Positions 8,151 to 17,281 of a stretch of 64,000 nucleotides of DNA are shown one piece after another. Source of the DNA: Calditrichia bacterium (GTDB taxonomy: Bacteria > Calditrichota > Calditrichia > RBG-13-44-9 > J075). Below the pieces are notes generated by a model that made no database searches, was not told the DNA's origin, and worked only from the letters and a program-made list of their open reading frames with translations. Position 1 is the stretch's first letter, and the number at the start of each line of letters is the position of its first letter. The DNA is taken from the NCBI GenBank assembly GCA_028284905.1, contig JANQQU010000093.1:1-64000 (forward strand). Direction: 5' to 3'. The translations under genes were made by a program, and so were the position numbers.

Positions 8151-8732
8151 TTAAAGCGGATCCGGCACATCGATCATTTGTTCAACGACATGGGAGATGG
8201 TGACCGATACTTGTATCTCGAAGGAACGCACCAGGTGAGAGACGTTGCCCTGGGCATTCACAACAATTCTACTCTCGTTATTTCCGTCGAGTATTTCCTG
8301 CAGGGCTGTCTGAAGTAAATCTACAGTGCTTTCGTTGAAAGTCGTGGTTTGGGGATTACCGACTAATTCTCCGACCACCGCGTTTTCCAGGGAGAGCAGG
8401 GTGACCGGTTGATATTCGCCATAGGTCATCACAAAATCCCCGGTAAAAATCGCATGAGATTGATCGACGTAAAGCAGTTCGTAACTGAGGCTTTCGATCG
8501 CATGATTTTTGACATCTGCCAGGGTAAGGTCGTCGCTAAGATTTGCTTCAATGGCATCGAGTACGTCCTGGGCGGTTAAAGTATCGCTATCGGCGTATTC
8601 AGTGAAGCCTTCTTCGAGATAGACCTGAAAATTGAAGCCATAGGTGTTTGGTATGGGAATCAGGATAATCTTGGTATCGCAGGCAAATTGCAGAATCCCT
8701 ATACAAAGCAGGGCGAAGGTTATCTTTTTCAT
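8151..8732 (-). CDS. Lipoprotein of unknown function
   Basis: A 193-residue lipoprotein. The signal peptide MKKITFALLCIGILQFAC places the modified Cys at residue 18. The mature part is acidic and beta/alpha mixed (LTAQDVLDAIEANLSDDLTLADVKNHAIESLSY), with no recognised domain. The start at 8732 is chosen because AAAGGA lies just upstream and the signal peptide begins there. It is the last gene of a four-gene minus-strand operon (FHA protein, surface protein, outer-membrane protein, this gene) with gaps of 45-60 bp. An accessory role at the outer membrane is plausible. Confidence 0.75.
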   Translation of the reverse strand: MKKITFALLCIGILQFACDTKIILIPIPNTYGFNFQVYLEEGFTEYADSDTLTAQDVLDAIEANLSDDLTLADVKNHAIESLSYELLYVDQSHAIFTGDFVMTYGEYQPVTLLSLENAVVGELVGNPQTTTFNESTVDLLQTALQEILDGNNESRIVVNAQGNVSHLVRSFEIQVSVTISHVVEQMIDVPDPL

Positions 8733-8792
8733 GCTGCAATCCTTTGGTTTATTTGGTTGTTTCTGCCGTTTCATGATATTCAGAGAATATTG

Positions 8793-9731
8793 TTACAAAC
8801 CTAGACTGACGCCGGCGTTAAGCAAATTTTGATTACCGAGATGATAATCGATATTTAGGTGGAGCACATACAGGTTGATCGCCAGACCGGCAAAAACCCG
8901 AAAATGATTTTTCCCCTGAATGCTAATGTCGATATCTTCCTCAATGCCTGCACTGGAGATGGTGTATTGGGCGTTGGCATTACTTTCTTCGTAGAGCAGA
9001 CCGCCGTAAAGGTCGATAATCGAAAAAGATTTTCCCGCCTCGGCATGAACTACCCAATTTTTGTTATCGATGAGATCACCGGCGTTTACACCATTAACAT
9101 CAAGGTCGGTGATCTCGAACTGTTGATAGGCAACTCCCACGGCAATATCCAACGGTTTCCCGGGAATAAATCGCCCGACATTGTGGCGTATACCTGCGCC
9201 AGCCAATGATATACCGCTAATATCCGCATCAGCACTGACTTTCAAGTAACGCACCGAAATTTCCGTGGCGGCAAAGCCAATTGTTACGGTTGGCACTACC
9301 AATCCGAGGGAGTTAATATCCAGTCCACCGGGAAAAACGTATTCGCTGCCGCCCTCGCCGGGAACAGTGGCGCCAATGCCGCTGCCGATCACTGTTGCTG
9401 TTTCGATGGACTGGGCAGGAATAAAGTCGCCTTCCGTTTCCGCGGTGAACATCCGCTGATTATCGGAAAACATTGCTGCCATTCCATTCAGGCGAAAATT
9501 AAGATGGAAGCCATCTTCCGGGATCTTCGCGGTATAGAACAGGCCGCTGTTTAAATTTGCCCCAAATCCGGTAACTAATGGGGTAAGATAACCGCGGGTA
9601 TTCTCCCCGGTATAACGTTCCAATATGCTCTCGAAATCCTGCCCGGCCAGCGAACCACCCAAAGCTGTCAGCAGTACAACCGCCCATAAGGCCAGGCGAC
9701 GCCGAATCGAATTTCTTTGCGATAATATCAT
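8793..9731 (-). CDS. Outer-membrane beta-barrel protein, DUF6588-like
   Basis: A 312-residue exported protein. The signal peptide runs to about residue 30 (RRLALWAVVLLTALGGSLAGQ). The mature part has the alternating strands and turns of a barrel and closes with a strand ending in GVSLGL. The early segment YLTPLVTGFGANLNSGLFYTA resembles the DUF6588 family of outer-membrane proteins. No substrate is known. The start at 9731 has GGGGA six bases upstream. It sits between the giant surface protein and a lipoprotein in the same operon and could be their membrane partner. Confidence 0.7.
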   Translation of the reverse strand: MILSQRNSIRRRLALWAVVLLTALGGSLAGQDFESILERYTGENTRGYLTPLVTGFGANLNSGLFYTAKIPEDGFHLNFRLNGMAAMFSDNQRMFTAETEGDFIPAQSIETATVIGSGIGATVPGEGGSEYVFPGGLDINSLGLVVPTVTIGFAATEISVRYLKVSADADISGISLAGAGIRHNVGRFIPGKPLDIAVGVAYQQFEITDLDVNGVNAGDLIDNKNWVVHAEAGKSFSIIDLYGGLLYEESNANAQYTISSAGIEEDIDISIQGKNHFRVFAGLAINLYVLHLNIDYHLGNQNLLNAGVSLGL

Positions 9732-9774
9732 ATTTTTCCCCAGCTTGTTCTTTCTAATAAGCGACAATCAATAC

Positions 9775-12630
9775 TTAACGGATCAGGGTCATCTTCCGGG
9801 TTTCGCTAAAACTACCGGCCTGCAATCGATAAAGATAGATACTGCTCGCGACCGCTGTGCCTTGCTCATCCCGGCCATCCCAGGAAACGGTATGTGTGCC
9901 GGTATTTCGCACATCATTGATCAGCGTGCGGACCTTTTGCCCTAGCGTGTTATAGATTGTTAATAAGACCTGCTCCCGCTGCTGTAGCTTAAAGCGAATG
10001 GTTGTTTCCGGGTTGAACGGATTAGGATAATTCTGTGCCAGTTCATAACTCACCGGCTGTAAGGGAATGCCCTCATTGTTGTTGAGCGCAAACATTTCCG
10101 TGCCGATAATCAGCCGTAAATCGTGGCGGCCATCTTCATCAGCATGTAAGGTGTATTGCCCATTCCGTTCACTTAAAATATTAAACCGTTCTCTATCAAA
10201 GAGGTAAATGTTATACCCGGCCGGTAAAGCAATTTCCTCAATGAAGGTAAGGGTAACAGCACCCGGAAGGTCATTGCTGCGCAATTCCAGATCCCAGATC
10301 GCCCCGCCAGCCCCATGGGATTTTACATGCTGCATAAAGCGTTCTTCATCGACAATAATCGACAGTCCGAGCTGCTCCTGAATTGCCGGGGGCTCCGGGT
10401 AATTCATTGCACTTTCCCCATAAACATCGGGCGATGCGCCTATAAAATTCTGAGTGTCCCGAATATCCTCACCAACAGCCTCTGCGCGTATTTGCAGTTT
10501 AAAATCCAATTGACTGGAGGATGTTGTTTTCGTCAAGGAGGCATTCGCATCCATTGCAATCGGTGGTACCGTCAGGATGATCGCGCTGCCAGGATTAAAT
10601 ACGAAACAACCTTCCCAGGGGCGGAGGCGATCGTCCAACAAAAACTCGCTGCCATCAAAATAATAGGGGCCAATTAATGCTTCGTCTGCACGAATGCTAT
10701 CCCAGGCTACCGGAAAAGCAAACGGGTTCCCAATCTGATTCCAGCCGGATAACAGGAGGATGCGCTGCGAATCCGCACTGGATTGAGTGCGGGCCAGATC
10801 GACATCGAACATGGTATCTTTGCTGGTAATGACCCAGAATGCCCGTCCGGGAAAAAATCCTTCACTGCCTTCTCCTTCTTCTTCAAAGTCGGGGAGTTCC
10901 CGGTATTGTCCGTCGGATTCTAAAAAGGGGAACCAGCGAAACAGTCGCCAACGTTGCGGATCATAATCGCCAAGCTCGTCACCCAGTACAGCCAGCGGGA
11001 ACGGGTTGCTTAAGGTCATCGGGACGGAAATCATTTTATACTGGAATTCCTGTAAGGATACCTGCGGAGTAATATATTCATCGCCGGCAAGCACCAGCGC
11101 AATCGGATTTTGCTCGGCATCTTTCGCCGGGAAAGTACGCTGAACCAGACCATCGGAAAAAGATATGTGGTATTCCACGCCCTGCTCAGTCATAAATTCT
11201 GCGGGAATGATGCCGCGATAACTGCCGTCGACCTGGGAAAGATTCGCGATTGTATATTCCTGCTGACCGCCGGGGCGATAACAGATAAAACTGAATAAGG
11301 GATCGAAATTTTCCGGGGCTTCAACATCTATTGTCAGTGTTTCCCCGATTCTGGGCAGATCCGTAATGTTAACATCAAAAAAGTTGCTGAGGCCAATGCC
11401 GCCAGGCAGGCCATATCCGTTCAAATCTCCATACCCATAGCCGTAAAGGCCGAAAGGCATCCCATTCGCGGAAGCAATGCGGTGGACGCCCGGGGAAATT
11501 TGAATCGTTGCCGTGGCATAGCCGCTTTCCCCAATCGGTTGAAAATTATTACTGCTAATCACTTCCTGATCGAGAATGATATTCCCAACGGCGGCAAGTG
11601 GTGCAATGATATTAATAAAGTGAGCACCCGATTCCCCGGCCGGGGTAGCGTAGGCGTAACCACTGAGAAATTGGCCAGTGGCCGGAATAATGCTCATAAA
11701 TCGATTAGGGTTCGTGCTTTCAATTTCCTGCGCTAATTGAATAACTTGCAACCCTTTTTTAGGGTCACCACTGCGGATTTCTGAGGGAGATTCGAGAATG
11801 TTTTCATAAACGCCGCCGGCATCCAGGGTGGATACCAGTTGGCCGTTCCAGTAAAGATCCGTATCATTTTCTTCCGCAATAACCTTCACCCGATTTAGAT
11901 TGATAATATTGGCAAAAGGAGCGAGGTAGTGCCGGCTGCCCCAGGAAACAGCTGGCGTCAACTGTTCGGTAGTATATCCACATTGCACGGCGCCGGCAAA
12001 ATTGCAGAGTTCACCACTGAAAACCGCTACCGGCAGGGAAGAGCGGATTATTGCCCCGCTCAGATCAAAATCCCGGAGAATCTGGTAAGTTTCTCCCCGG
12101 TTAAGGGTTGCGCTGGCAATTTCGTTTCCTTGAAAAGTTATTGAGATCTGATTGTCTTCAAATGGAGAAACAATACCGATTCGACTGGCAGCACCTTCAG
12201 TTACTGGCGAGGAAACCATGAAATACTTCATATCGAGCAGATCGAAAGGCAGGGCAGTAAAGGCATCGCCATTCATGGAAGCATTATCATAGCCCTGAAC
12301 AGCGACAGGTTTATCACTTTGGATATGAATACCCCGATCCGAGACAAAATCACTGCCCCCATGGACCACGGTTCCCGGCAAGTTTATGTAAGTCAATCCA
12401 CTTGCCGATAGGGTAAAGTTTTCCTGAAAGTTAATACCGGCCGCTGTTACGGTGCCAGTGGTTGCCGGTGCGCCACTAATCGCCAGGCTGAAAGACGAAG
12501 ATTCCGGACCATTTTCCTGGAACATTACCCAAAAATCGGTCCCGCGACTCTCTATTCCCTGGGCAAAAAGCAGCGTCGAAAAAACAGTTGCTGTCGTACA
12601 AAGCCATTTAATCAAAGTGCTACCGGGCAT
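9775..12630 (-). CDS. Large surface protein with IgGFc-binding-like N-terminus and C-terminal sorting domain
   Basis: A 951-residue secreted protein. After the signal peptide (to about residue 24), the segment SRGTDFWVMFQEN and the following repeats of polished beta strands match the IgGFc-binding N-terminal domain found in large bacterial surface proteins. The last 90 residues are a FlgD-like Ig fold starting NYPNPFNPETTIRF and ending SIYLYRLQAG..RKMTLIR, the type of C-terminal sorting signal used by type IX-like secretion. No catalytic motif is visible, so adhesion or matrix function is likely. The ATG at 12630 with AGGGGA upstream is preferred over a TTG at 12648. Confidence 0.85.
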   Translation of the reverse strand: MPGSTLIKWLCTTATVFSTLLFAQGIESRGTDFWVMFQENGPESSSFSLAISGAPATTGTVTAAGINFQENFTLSASGLTYINLPGTVVHGGSDFVSDRGIHIQSDKPVAVQGYDNASMNGDAFTALPFDLLDMKYFMVSSPVTEGAASRIGIVSPFEDNQISITFQGNEIASATLNRGETYQILRDFDLSGAIIRSSLPVAVFSGELCNFAGAVQCGYTTEQLTPAVSWGSRHYLAPFANIINLNRVKVIAEENDTDLYWNGQLVSTLDAGGVYENILESPSEIRSGDPKKGLQVIQLAQEIESTNPNRFMSIIPATGQFLSGYAYATPAGESGAHFINIIAPLAAVGNIILDQEVISSNNFQPIGESGYATATIQISPGVHRIASANGMPFGLYGYGYGDLNGYGLPGGIGLSNFFDVNITDLPRIGETLTIDVEAPENFDPLFSFICYRPGGQQEYTIANLSQVDGSYRGIIPAEFMTEQGVEYHISFSDGLVQRTFPAKDAEQNPIALVLAGDEYITPQVSLQEFQYKMISVPMTLSNPFPLAVLGDELGDYDPQRWRLFRWFPFLESDGQYRELPDFEEEGEGSEGFFPGRAFWVITSKDTMFDVDLARTQSSADSQRILLLSGWNQIGNPFAFPVAWDSIRADEALIGPYYFDGSEFLLDDRLRPWEGCFVFNPGSAIILTVPPIAMDANASLTKTTSSSQLDFKLQIRAEAVGEDIRDTQNFIGASPDVYGESAMNYPEPPAIQEQLGLSIIVDEERFMQHVKSHGAGGAIWDLELRSNDLPGAVTLTFIEEIALPAGYNIYLFDRERFNILSERNGQYTLHADEDGRHDLRLIIGTEMFALNNNEGIPLQPVSYELAQNYPNPFNPETTIRFKLQQREQVLLTIYNTLGQKVRTLINDVRNTGTHTVSWDGRDEQGTAVASSIYLYRLQAGSFSETRKMTLIR

Positions 12631-12675
12631 CTCACTCCCCTTTCGCAAATGTATTTATATCCTTTCCCGAATTGT

Positions 12676-13896
12676 TCAGGAGACGCTGCTTAAAGCTGCT
12701 TCCCTGGCAGCTGGCTCGGCATCTTTGAACATTAGTACTTCGGTGGGATTATCTACAAATTCCTGTTGCACGCTGGACATTTTTTCCATGTACTTATCCA
12801 CGAATAACTTCCGGAAAACATTGACATCAAAGACTTCCGGGTCTTCCGACATTAGTTGCCGAATGCGCTTTTTCAGCAGGCGGTATCCCTTAAAATTCAT
12901 ATAAAAGGGCAGTTTGGAAAGCACCGTCTTTAAAGCGCCAAACCCAACGCTTTCCTGAACCAGGCGGCGTTGTATCTTATCGGCAGCCAGAGGGGCCAAC
13001 ACTGCACGCGGGCCGTTTTCCAGCACTTGTCTGTAGCCTGCCAACATTGCTTTCTGGTGCAGGGTTAATTCAATAAGTTTTATTTCCAATGCATCGATGC
13101 GTCCATCAGCCCGCTCCTCGGAAATTGCCGGATCCAGCAAGTGCTCGATAATTTGTTCCCGATCAAGCGAGTGCAAGTCTTCGCTCTCAGCCTCAGCGTC
13201 AATGTTGACAAAATCCCGGCGGAAATTGACCGTCATTTGGCTGATTTCGATGAATGCATCGACGAGAATATCCAGCAGCTGCTCGCGCCGTTTTTCCAAC
13301 AGGTCGTTGGCGGCATTGCCATTCCCGTTTCTCTCCGGCAGATAATAACGATCGCTGTTATCGGTTTCCCGGATGGTGTTGGTCAGCATTCTCTCCAACT
13401 CACCATCGCCGGCATCAATCATGGTGGCAGCTTCATCGAGGGCATTTTGCAGCAGGAAAGCGCGGTTTTCCGGCTGCTGGGATCGATATTGTTTCTTTAA
13501 ACGATTCAGGACAGTGACTAATTCTTGCACATCATTCTGCAAAGGATTTTGGAAGACGACAGTGTGATCTTCCTCCGTTGCAGCGGCAATCTCGTGGAAC
13601 TCCAGTAAAAATTTTCCGATCATTACCTGATCTCCTTCCCGCAGCGCGTAAGGCTTGTTGGGATCAATTTTTACATCATTCAGGAAAGTAAAATTGGCGC
13701 TTTCACAATCGGTCAAATAACTAACGCCTTCTTTCCGTTCTATCCGCGCATGATGGCGGGAAACCTTTTTATCCGGGTCTTCCAGGCATATTACATTATC
13801 ATTATGGCGCCCGATGGTAATCGGGTCATCCTGAAATTCTTCTTCCCGGAGCCAGTCCGGATTGGCCGTATTACTTAGAACAAATTTGATGGACAT
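12676..13896 (-). CDS. FHA-domain protein
   Basis: A 406-residue cytoplasmic protein. The N-terminal FHA domain (about 26-98) binds phosphothreonine peptides: GR at 29-30, SRHH at 46-49 and N73 are the canonical binding residues. The long C-terminal part is mostly helical (residues 110-406), with LDSL-type heptads and a basic stretch FKGYRLLKKRIRQLM near 345-360. I do not recognise it; FHA proteins of type VI secretion have a similar layout, but no other such gene is present. The start at 13896 follows AGGAGG. It is the first gene of the four-gene envelope operon, perhaps linking kinase signalling to surface assembly. Confidence 0.8.
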   Translation of the reverse strand: MSIKFVLSNTANPDWLREEEFQDDPITIGRHNDNVICLEDPDKKVSRHHARIERKEGVSYLTDCESANFTFLNDVKIDPNKPYALREGDQVMIGKFLLEFHEIAAATEEDHTVVFQNPLQNDVQELVTVLNRLKKQYRSQQPENRAFLLQNALDEAATMIDAGDGELERMLTNTIRETDNSDRYYLPERNGNGNAANDLLEKRREQLLDILVDAFIEISQMTVNFRRDFVNIDAEAESEDLHSLDREQIIEHLLDPAISEERADGRIDALEIKLIELTLHQKAMLAGYRQVLENGPRAVLAPLAADKIQRRLVQESVGFGALKTVLSKLPFYMNFKGYRLLKKRIRQLMSEDPEVFDVNVFRKLFVDKYMEKMSSVQQEFVDNPTEVLMFKDAEPAAREAALSSVS

Positions 13897-14063
13897 GGGA
13901 AAGTATCCTCCTGTAAAATCCATTTTATGGGTTAGAACATCCTTTTATTAAACTGCCGGACGCCGACTCTCCTCTACTGTCCGCCGTTAATTTAAACAGA
14001 AAAATCACTGCAAAAATGACGCCGCGCAAACTGCCCCTCTGTTTTGATCCCGGTCAATTTTTG

Positions 14064-14112
14064 TGACGTATTATCAGATTTCTGATAATACGTCAGCTAT
14101 TCGTAGCTTTTT
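14064..14112. promoter_or_regulatory. Perfect 15-bp palindrome followed by a UUCG hairpin
   Basis: TGACGTATTATCAGA at 14064-14078 is mirrored by TCTGATAATACGTCA at 14081-14095 with two central bases. It is followed by AGCTA-TTCG-TAGCT and TTTT (14095-14112), a small terminator-like hairpin. The location in the 490-bp divergent gap between the FHA gene and a lipoprotein gene suits an operator or a transcription end. Confidence 0.55.
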
Positions 14113-14213
14113 CCTGCGGTAGTAAGTCGCAAAGAACTTGTTTGAAATTCCCATTAAGAATGAATGTTGTCGAAAAAAATGCTATCTGGAACGAAATTAA
14201 TGAATCTGTCCAT

Positions 14214-14228
14214 CTGTTTTGAAAACAG
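14214..14228. promoter_or_regulatory. Dyad upstream of a sigma-54-like promoter
   Basis: CTGTTTT-G-AAAACAG is a perfect 7-bp dyad ending 103 bp before the -24 element at 14332. Its TGT..ACA form and spacing resemble the dyads at 5485-5502 and 44636-44649. Confidence 0.4.
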
Positions 14229-14331
14229 GTGTTTAGGTGGGCTTGCCATGCCACATAAGATATTAGAAATCCTTAAAATAAGATTTCCCAAGCAGGCTTT
14301 TTTTCTCATCAGTATATTTTCTTCAGAAAAC

Positions 14332-14346
14332 TGGCATCCGATTTGT
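14332..14346 (+). promoter_or_regulatory. Candidate sigma-54 promoter
   Basis: TGGCATCCGATTTGT matches TGGCAY-N5-TTGY with the correct GG-to-GT spacing and lies 43 bp upstream of the lipoprotein start at 14389. It would drive the run of exported proteins that follows. Confidence 0.5.
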
Positions 14347-14388
14347 TTTTAGTTCGGGTGATTGGAATTATCTGTCATTGGAGGAATT

Positions 14389-14790
14389 ATGAAAGCACAT
14401 CTCACATTTCAATTATTTTGCCTGTTAGCAGCGGTCTTTTTATTACAGGCATGTCCGGAAAGTGGTAGCGGGCCGGACGATAATATCGAAAATCGCGTCC
14501 TAGTCGTCGATTCTTTGAGTGTCCTGGAAAATGCAAATCAAACATTAAAGCTGCAATTATTTGCGACGGTGCCAAATCCCTGTCACGAGTTTTCCCGAAC
14601 AGATGTCGTCAATACAGCAAATGAAGTTACCGTAAATATTTACAGTGAAATCGATCCGGCAATTTATTGTATTCAAATTCTTGGTCAGTTGGAACATACC
14701 GTTACGATTAATCTGCCGAATAGTGGGGATTACAGATTTCGTTTTCCCGGCCGAACCGGGACGTTGGATACAACCTTAACCATTAACTAA
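14389..14790 (+). CDS. Small lipoprotein
   Basis: A 133-residue lipoprotein with signal peptide ending LLQACPES (Cys at about residue 22). The mature domain is a short beta sandwich-like segment of about 110 residues containing three cysteines (one in VPNPCHEF and one in AIYCIQI besides the lipid-modified one), so one disulfide is possible. No family is recognised. The ATG at 14389 follows GGAGG. It starts a plus-strand transcription unit with an outer-membrane barrel 20 bp downstream and probably works with it. Confidence 0.75.
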   Translation: MKAHLTFQLFCLLAAVFLLQACPESGSGPDDNIENRVLVVDSLSVLENANQTLKLQLFATVPNPCHEFSRTDVVNTANEVTVNIYSEIDPAIYCIQILGQLEHTVTINLPNSGDYRFRFPGRTGTLDTTLTIN

Positions 14791-14810
14791 ACACATTTAT
14801 GGGGGATTAC

Positions 14811-16640
14811 ATGCGTGCTATTCATGCTTGTTTTTTTAATGCTTTACTCATTTTTACAACGCTTTTTTCATCGGCGCTCGTTGCACAATACAATTACGAG
14901 TCCGTCACGGAAAAGAGCTTTGAGCGATCATCTCTGTTTTTCACCAGTCATTTTCTGAATACTTTTGGCTTACCACGTTACCGGGAAGTGTCTGTTGGGA
15001 TAATTGACGATCCATTTTTGAATCTGCAGTTAAATCCTGCATCTATGCCGGACATCGGCAGCAAAAGCACCTATGTATATCTGGATTTTCGGGGGGATCG
15101 CACCGAAGCACCGATTGTTTATGATTATGCTTATTATGACTACGCCACTGTTGGATACGATGAATACTACCGCAGTTCCTATTTTATCGATCCGCGCTGG
15201 TATATCAACACCCGCACCGAGCCGGAGCCGGTATTTTCTCTCGGCCTGCTTACCCATCCTTTCGGAAAAAATGGTAACCGTAATCTGCTGATTGGCGGCT
15301 CTTACCAGCTGATTCATCGCGATGAACCATTTTATACAGTGCCAAATTGGATATATGCCAATCAGCGTGGCTACGATTCATTCGGTGCTACGGCGGAAGA
15401 TGCCTCCAGTATTCCGATCATCGATCGTTCCTTTGGGGAAGATGAAATGCGTATCAGCGGCCATCTGTTTTCCGGCATTGCAGCTTATCAGCTCTCTTCG
15501 CTAATTTCTGCAGGCATTTCGGTAAATGGTGTTCTTCAGGATCGCGATGGTATTTATAGCAACAAATACAGTAATAATTATAACAATGCAGATGTCTATG
15601 CCAGCGAATATAGCAATGATCGTGAACAGACCTACGATCATTTCGATTGGAGTGGGGGGATTAAGCTGCAATTGACATCAAAACTTGCATTTGGGGTAAA
15701 AGGCGGAATTTTGAATGGCAATGCCGATCAGGCCTACAATAATTACAATTTCTATGAGAGCGATTATAATTATTCCGGCGCCGGCACCAATCGTTCGGAA
15801 AACTATGGATTGGGTGATACTCGCCAATCCTGGGATCAGGATGGCACCACCCGTTACGGGCGCATTTATTTCAGTTACCAGGTAGAGCCGGGGGCACAAA
15901 TCAGTGGTTTTTTCCGCAGCGAACGCAGTGAGGTGGACCTCCTGAACAGCTCGTCTATTAACGATACCAGCTATAGCTTTTATCACTGGACCCACGATTA
16001 TTCTTTTTACCAGGGCACCCATGTGTCCTCATTATCCGATATTCGCAGCGGCAGTGGTGACAGAGAGAAAACCAGCCATCAGGCAGCGCTGAATTTTAAC
16101 TGGGAATTAACCCCGAAAAACACCTTGTTCGGCGGGATTTATGTTGCCAGCCGGAAGAACAGCATCAATACTCTCGAAGCAGTTTCCGCCAATCGTTTTT
16201 CCCGGGGCGAATGGATCAGTGATAATGATTCGGATGAACATCTGAATCATGTTATTGAAGACAAAACCCTGCGCTGGCAGTACGATGCATCCTACTGGAC
16301 GGTGCAAATTCCCCTCTTCACCCGTTTCAAACTGAATGAAAACTGGGGGTTCATGCTCGGTGTAAACCGCATCCTGAAAAATTGGGATATTGAAGAGCAA
16401 ACCCTCGCTGTTTTTGATCGCCGGCAAATAACCGATTTGGACGGGACAACCATTGAAACCAATTTTGGCGAACGCTATACCCAGCCGCGTCAGCGCATTA
16501 CCGAAGAGTATACCGATGTCATCACCAGTTTCGATGTAAACCTTTCGCCACAATTCGGGATCAGTCTCTTACTCGATCCGGAATTCCGGGATAATTTCCG
16601 AATTGCCCAGTGGTGGCTTGGTTTTCACACCCGGCTGTAG
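14811..16640 (+). CDS. Outer-membrane beta-barrel protein, tyrosine-rich
   Basis: A 609-residue exported protein. The signal peptide ends near ALVAQY (about residue 26). The mature protein is rich in Tyr, Asn, Asp and Ser with amphipathic strands throughout and ends WWLGFHTRL, in keeping with a large barrel of 16 or more strands. Loops such as YDYAYYDYATVGYDEYY are strikingly tyrosine-rich. I do not recognise a transport or porin family. The start at 14811 is chosen for GGGGGA five bases upstream. It lies between a lipoprotein and a small exported protein in one operon. Confidence 0.75.
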   Translation: MRAIHACFFNALLIFTTLFSSALVAQYNYESVTEKSFERSSLFFTSHFLNTFGLPRYREVSVGIIDDPFLNLQLNPASMPDIGSKSTYVYLDFRGDRTEAPIVYDYAYYDYATVGYDEYYRSSYFIDPRWYINTRTEPEPVFSLGLLTHPFGKNGNRNLLIGGSYQLIHRDEPFYTVPNWIYANQRGYDSFGATAEDASSIPIIDRSFGEDEMRISGHLFSGIAAYQLSSLISAGISVNGVLQDRDGIYSNKYSNNYNNADVYASEYSNDREQTYDHFDWSGGIKLQLTSKLAFGVKGGILNGNADQAYNNYNFYESDYNYSGAGTNRSENYGLGDTRQSWDQDGTTRYGRIYFSYQVEPGAQISGFFRSERSEVDLLNSSSINDTSYSFYHWTHDYSFYQGTHVSSLSDIRSGSGDREKTSHQAALNFNWELTPKNTLFGGIYVASRKNSINTLEAVSANRFSRGEWISDNDSDEHLNHVIEDKTLRWQYDASYWTVQIPLFTRFKLNENWGFMLGVNRILKNWDIEEQTLAVFDRRQITDLDGTTIETNFGERYTQPRQRITEEYTDVITSFDVNLSPQFGISLLLDPEFRDNFRIAQWWLGFHTRL

Positions 16641-16648
16641 GTGTAGTT

Positions 16649-17026
16649 ATGAAAAGTGTGATGTTCGTTGCAGTTTTATTGCTGATTTCTGCTTATACGT
16701 TCTTTGACAACTTTCAGGAAAAAGTGTCGGTCAATGCGACATTGAAAGGCATTTTTATTGAAAACCAGAGTAGCGAAAAAATTTTCTGCCTGGCAAAAAG
16801 CGCCCGTTCTCCGGGAGAGCTGCCAACAGATACGCTTGCTGCGGTACGCCTGCTGGAGATTAAACCGAATACTTACGAGTTGCTTCATTATGACAGTATT
16901 CATTACTACAGTGATAACGATACCGTAACACTATACTGGTGGCAAATGCAGGAAACCGATGCCGGGCGTAAAATTCGTAATTTTCACAGCAGCAGTATCG
17001 ATACCCGGTTCTACGTCAAACTCTAG
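16649..17026 (+). CDS. Small exported or membrane-anchored protein
   Basis: A 125-residue protein that starts 8 bp after the barrel gene. One N-terminal hydrophobic segment (MKSVMFVAVLLLISAYTFF) serves as signal or anchor. The rest is a small beta-rich domain (VNATLKGIFIENQSSEKIFCLAK; DTVTLYWWQMQETDAG). No family is recognised. It is the last gene before the double hairpin at 17059-17142 and is probably a periplasmic accessory of the barrel. Confidence 0.65.
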   Translation: MKSVMFVAVLLLISAYTFFDNFQEKVSVNATLKGIFIENQSSEKIFCLAKSARSPGELPTDTLAAVRLLEIKPNTYELLHYDSIHYYSDNDTVTLYWWQMQETDAGRKIRNFHSSSIDTRFYVKL

Positions 17027-17058
17027 CATCTCGAAGAAAATTTGCGATTCCCGAGTCT

Positions 17059-17142
17059 CTCCCGGGAAATCGGGGGAGTTTCCCGGGAGTCGATATTTTA
17101 CAAATCTGCAAACTTGTCGATTGGCAAGTTTGCGGATTTTTT
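17059..17142 (+). terminator. Two tandem strong hairpins, second with T-tract
   Basis: The first hairpin is CTCCCGGGAAA at 17059-17069 with an exact complement at 17079-17089. The second has a 15-bp stem, 17102-17116 with 17125-17139 (core GCAAACTTG/CAAGTTTGC), followed by TTTTTT. It ends the unit 14389-17026. Confidence 0.85.
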
Positions 17143-17281
17143 CCGGAACGATTTTTCTATTTTAACGCTAGAATAAACAAGGAGAAAAAAGTTTCGTAAC
17201 TGTTTCGCTTTCAGGTTGCCTCGAAGCAATATGATTTGTAAATTTTAAATTCACCACATTTCAAATTTTAAAGGAGCACCG

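Noticed and set aside
14164-14352. 62-residue frame in the gap before 14389
   Set aside because: No ribosome-binding site; it overlaps the sigma-54-like promoter and the dyad.
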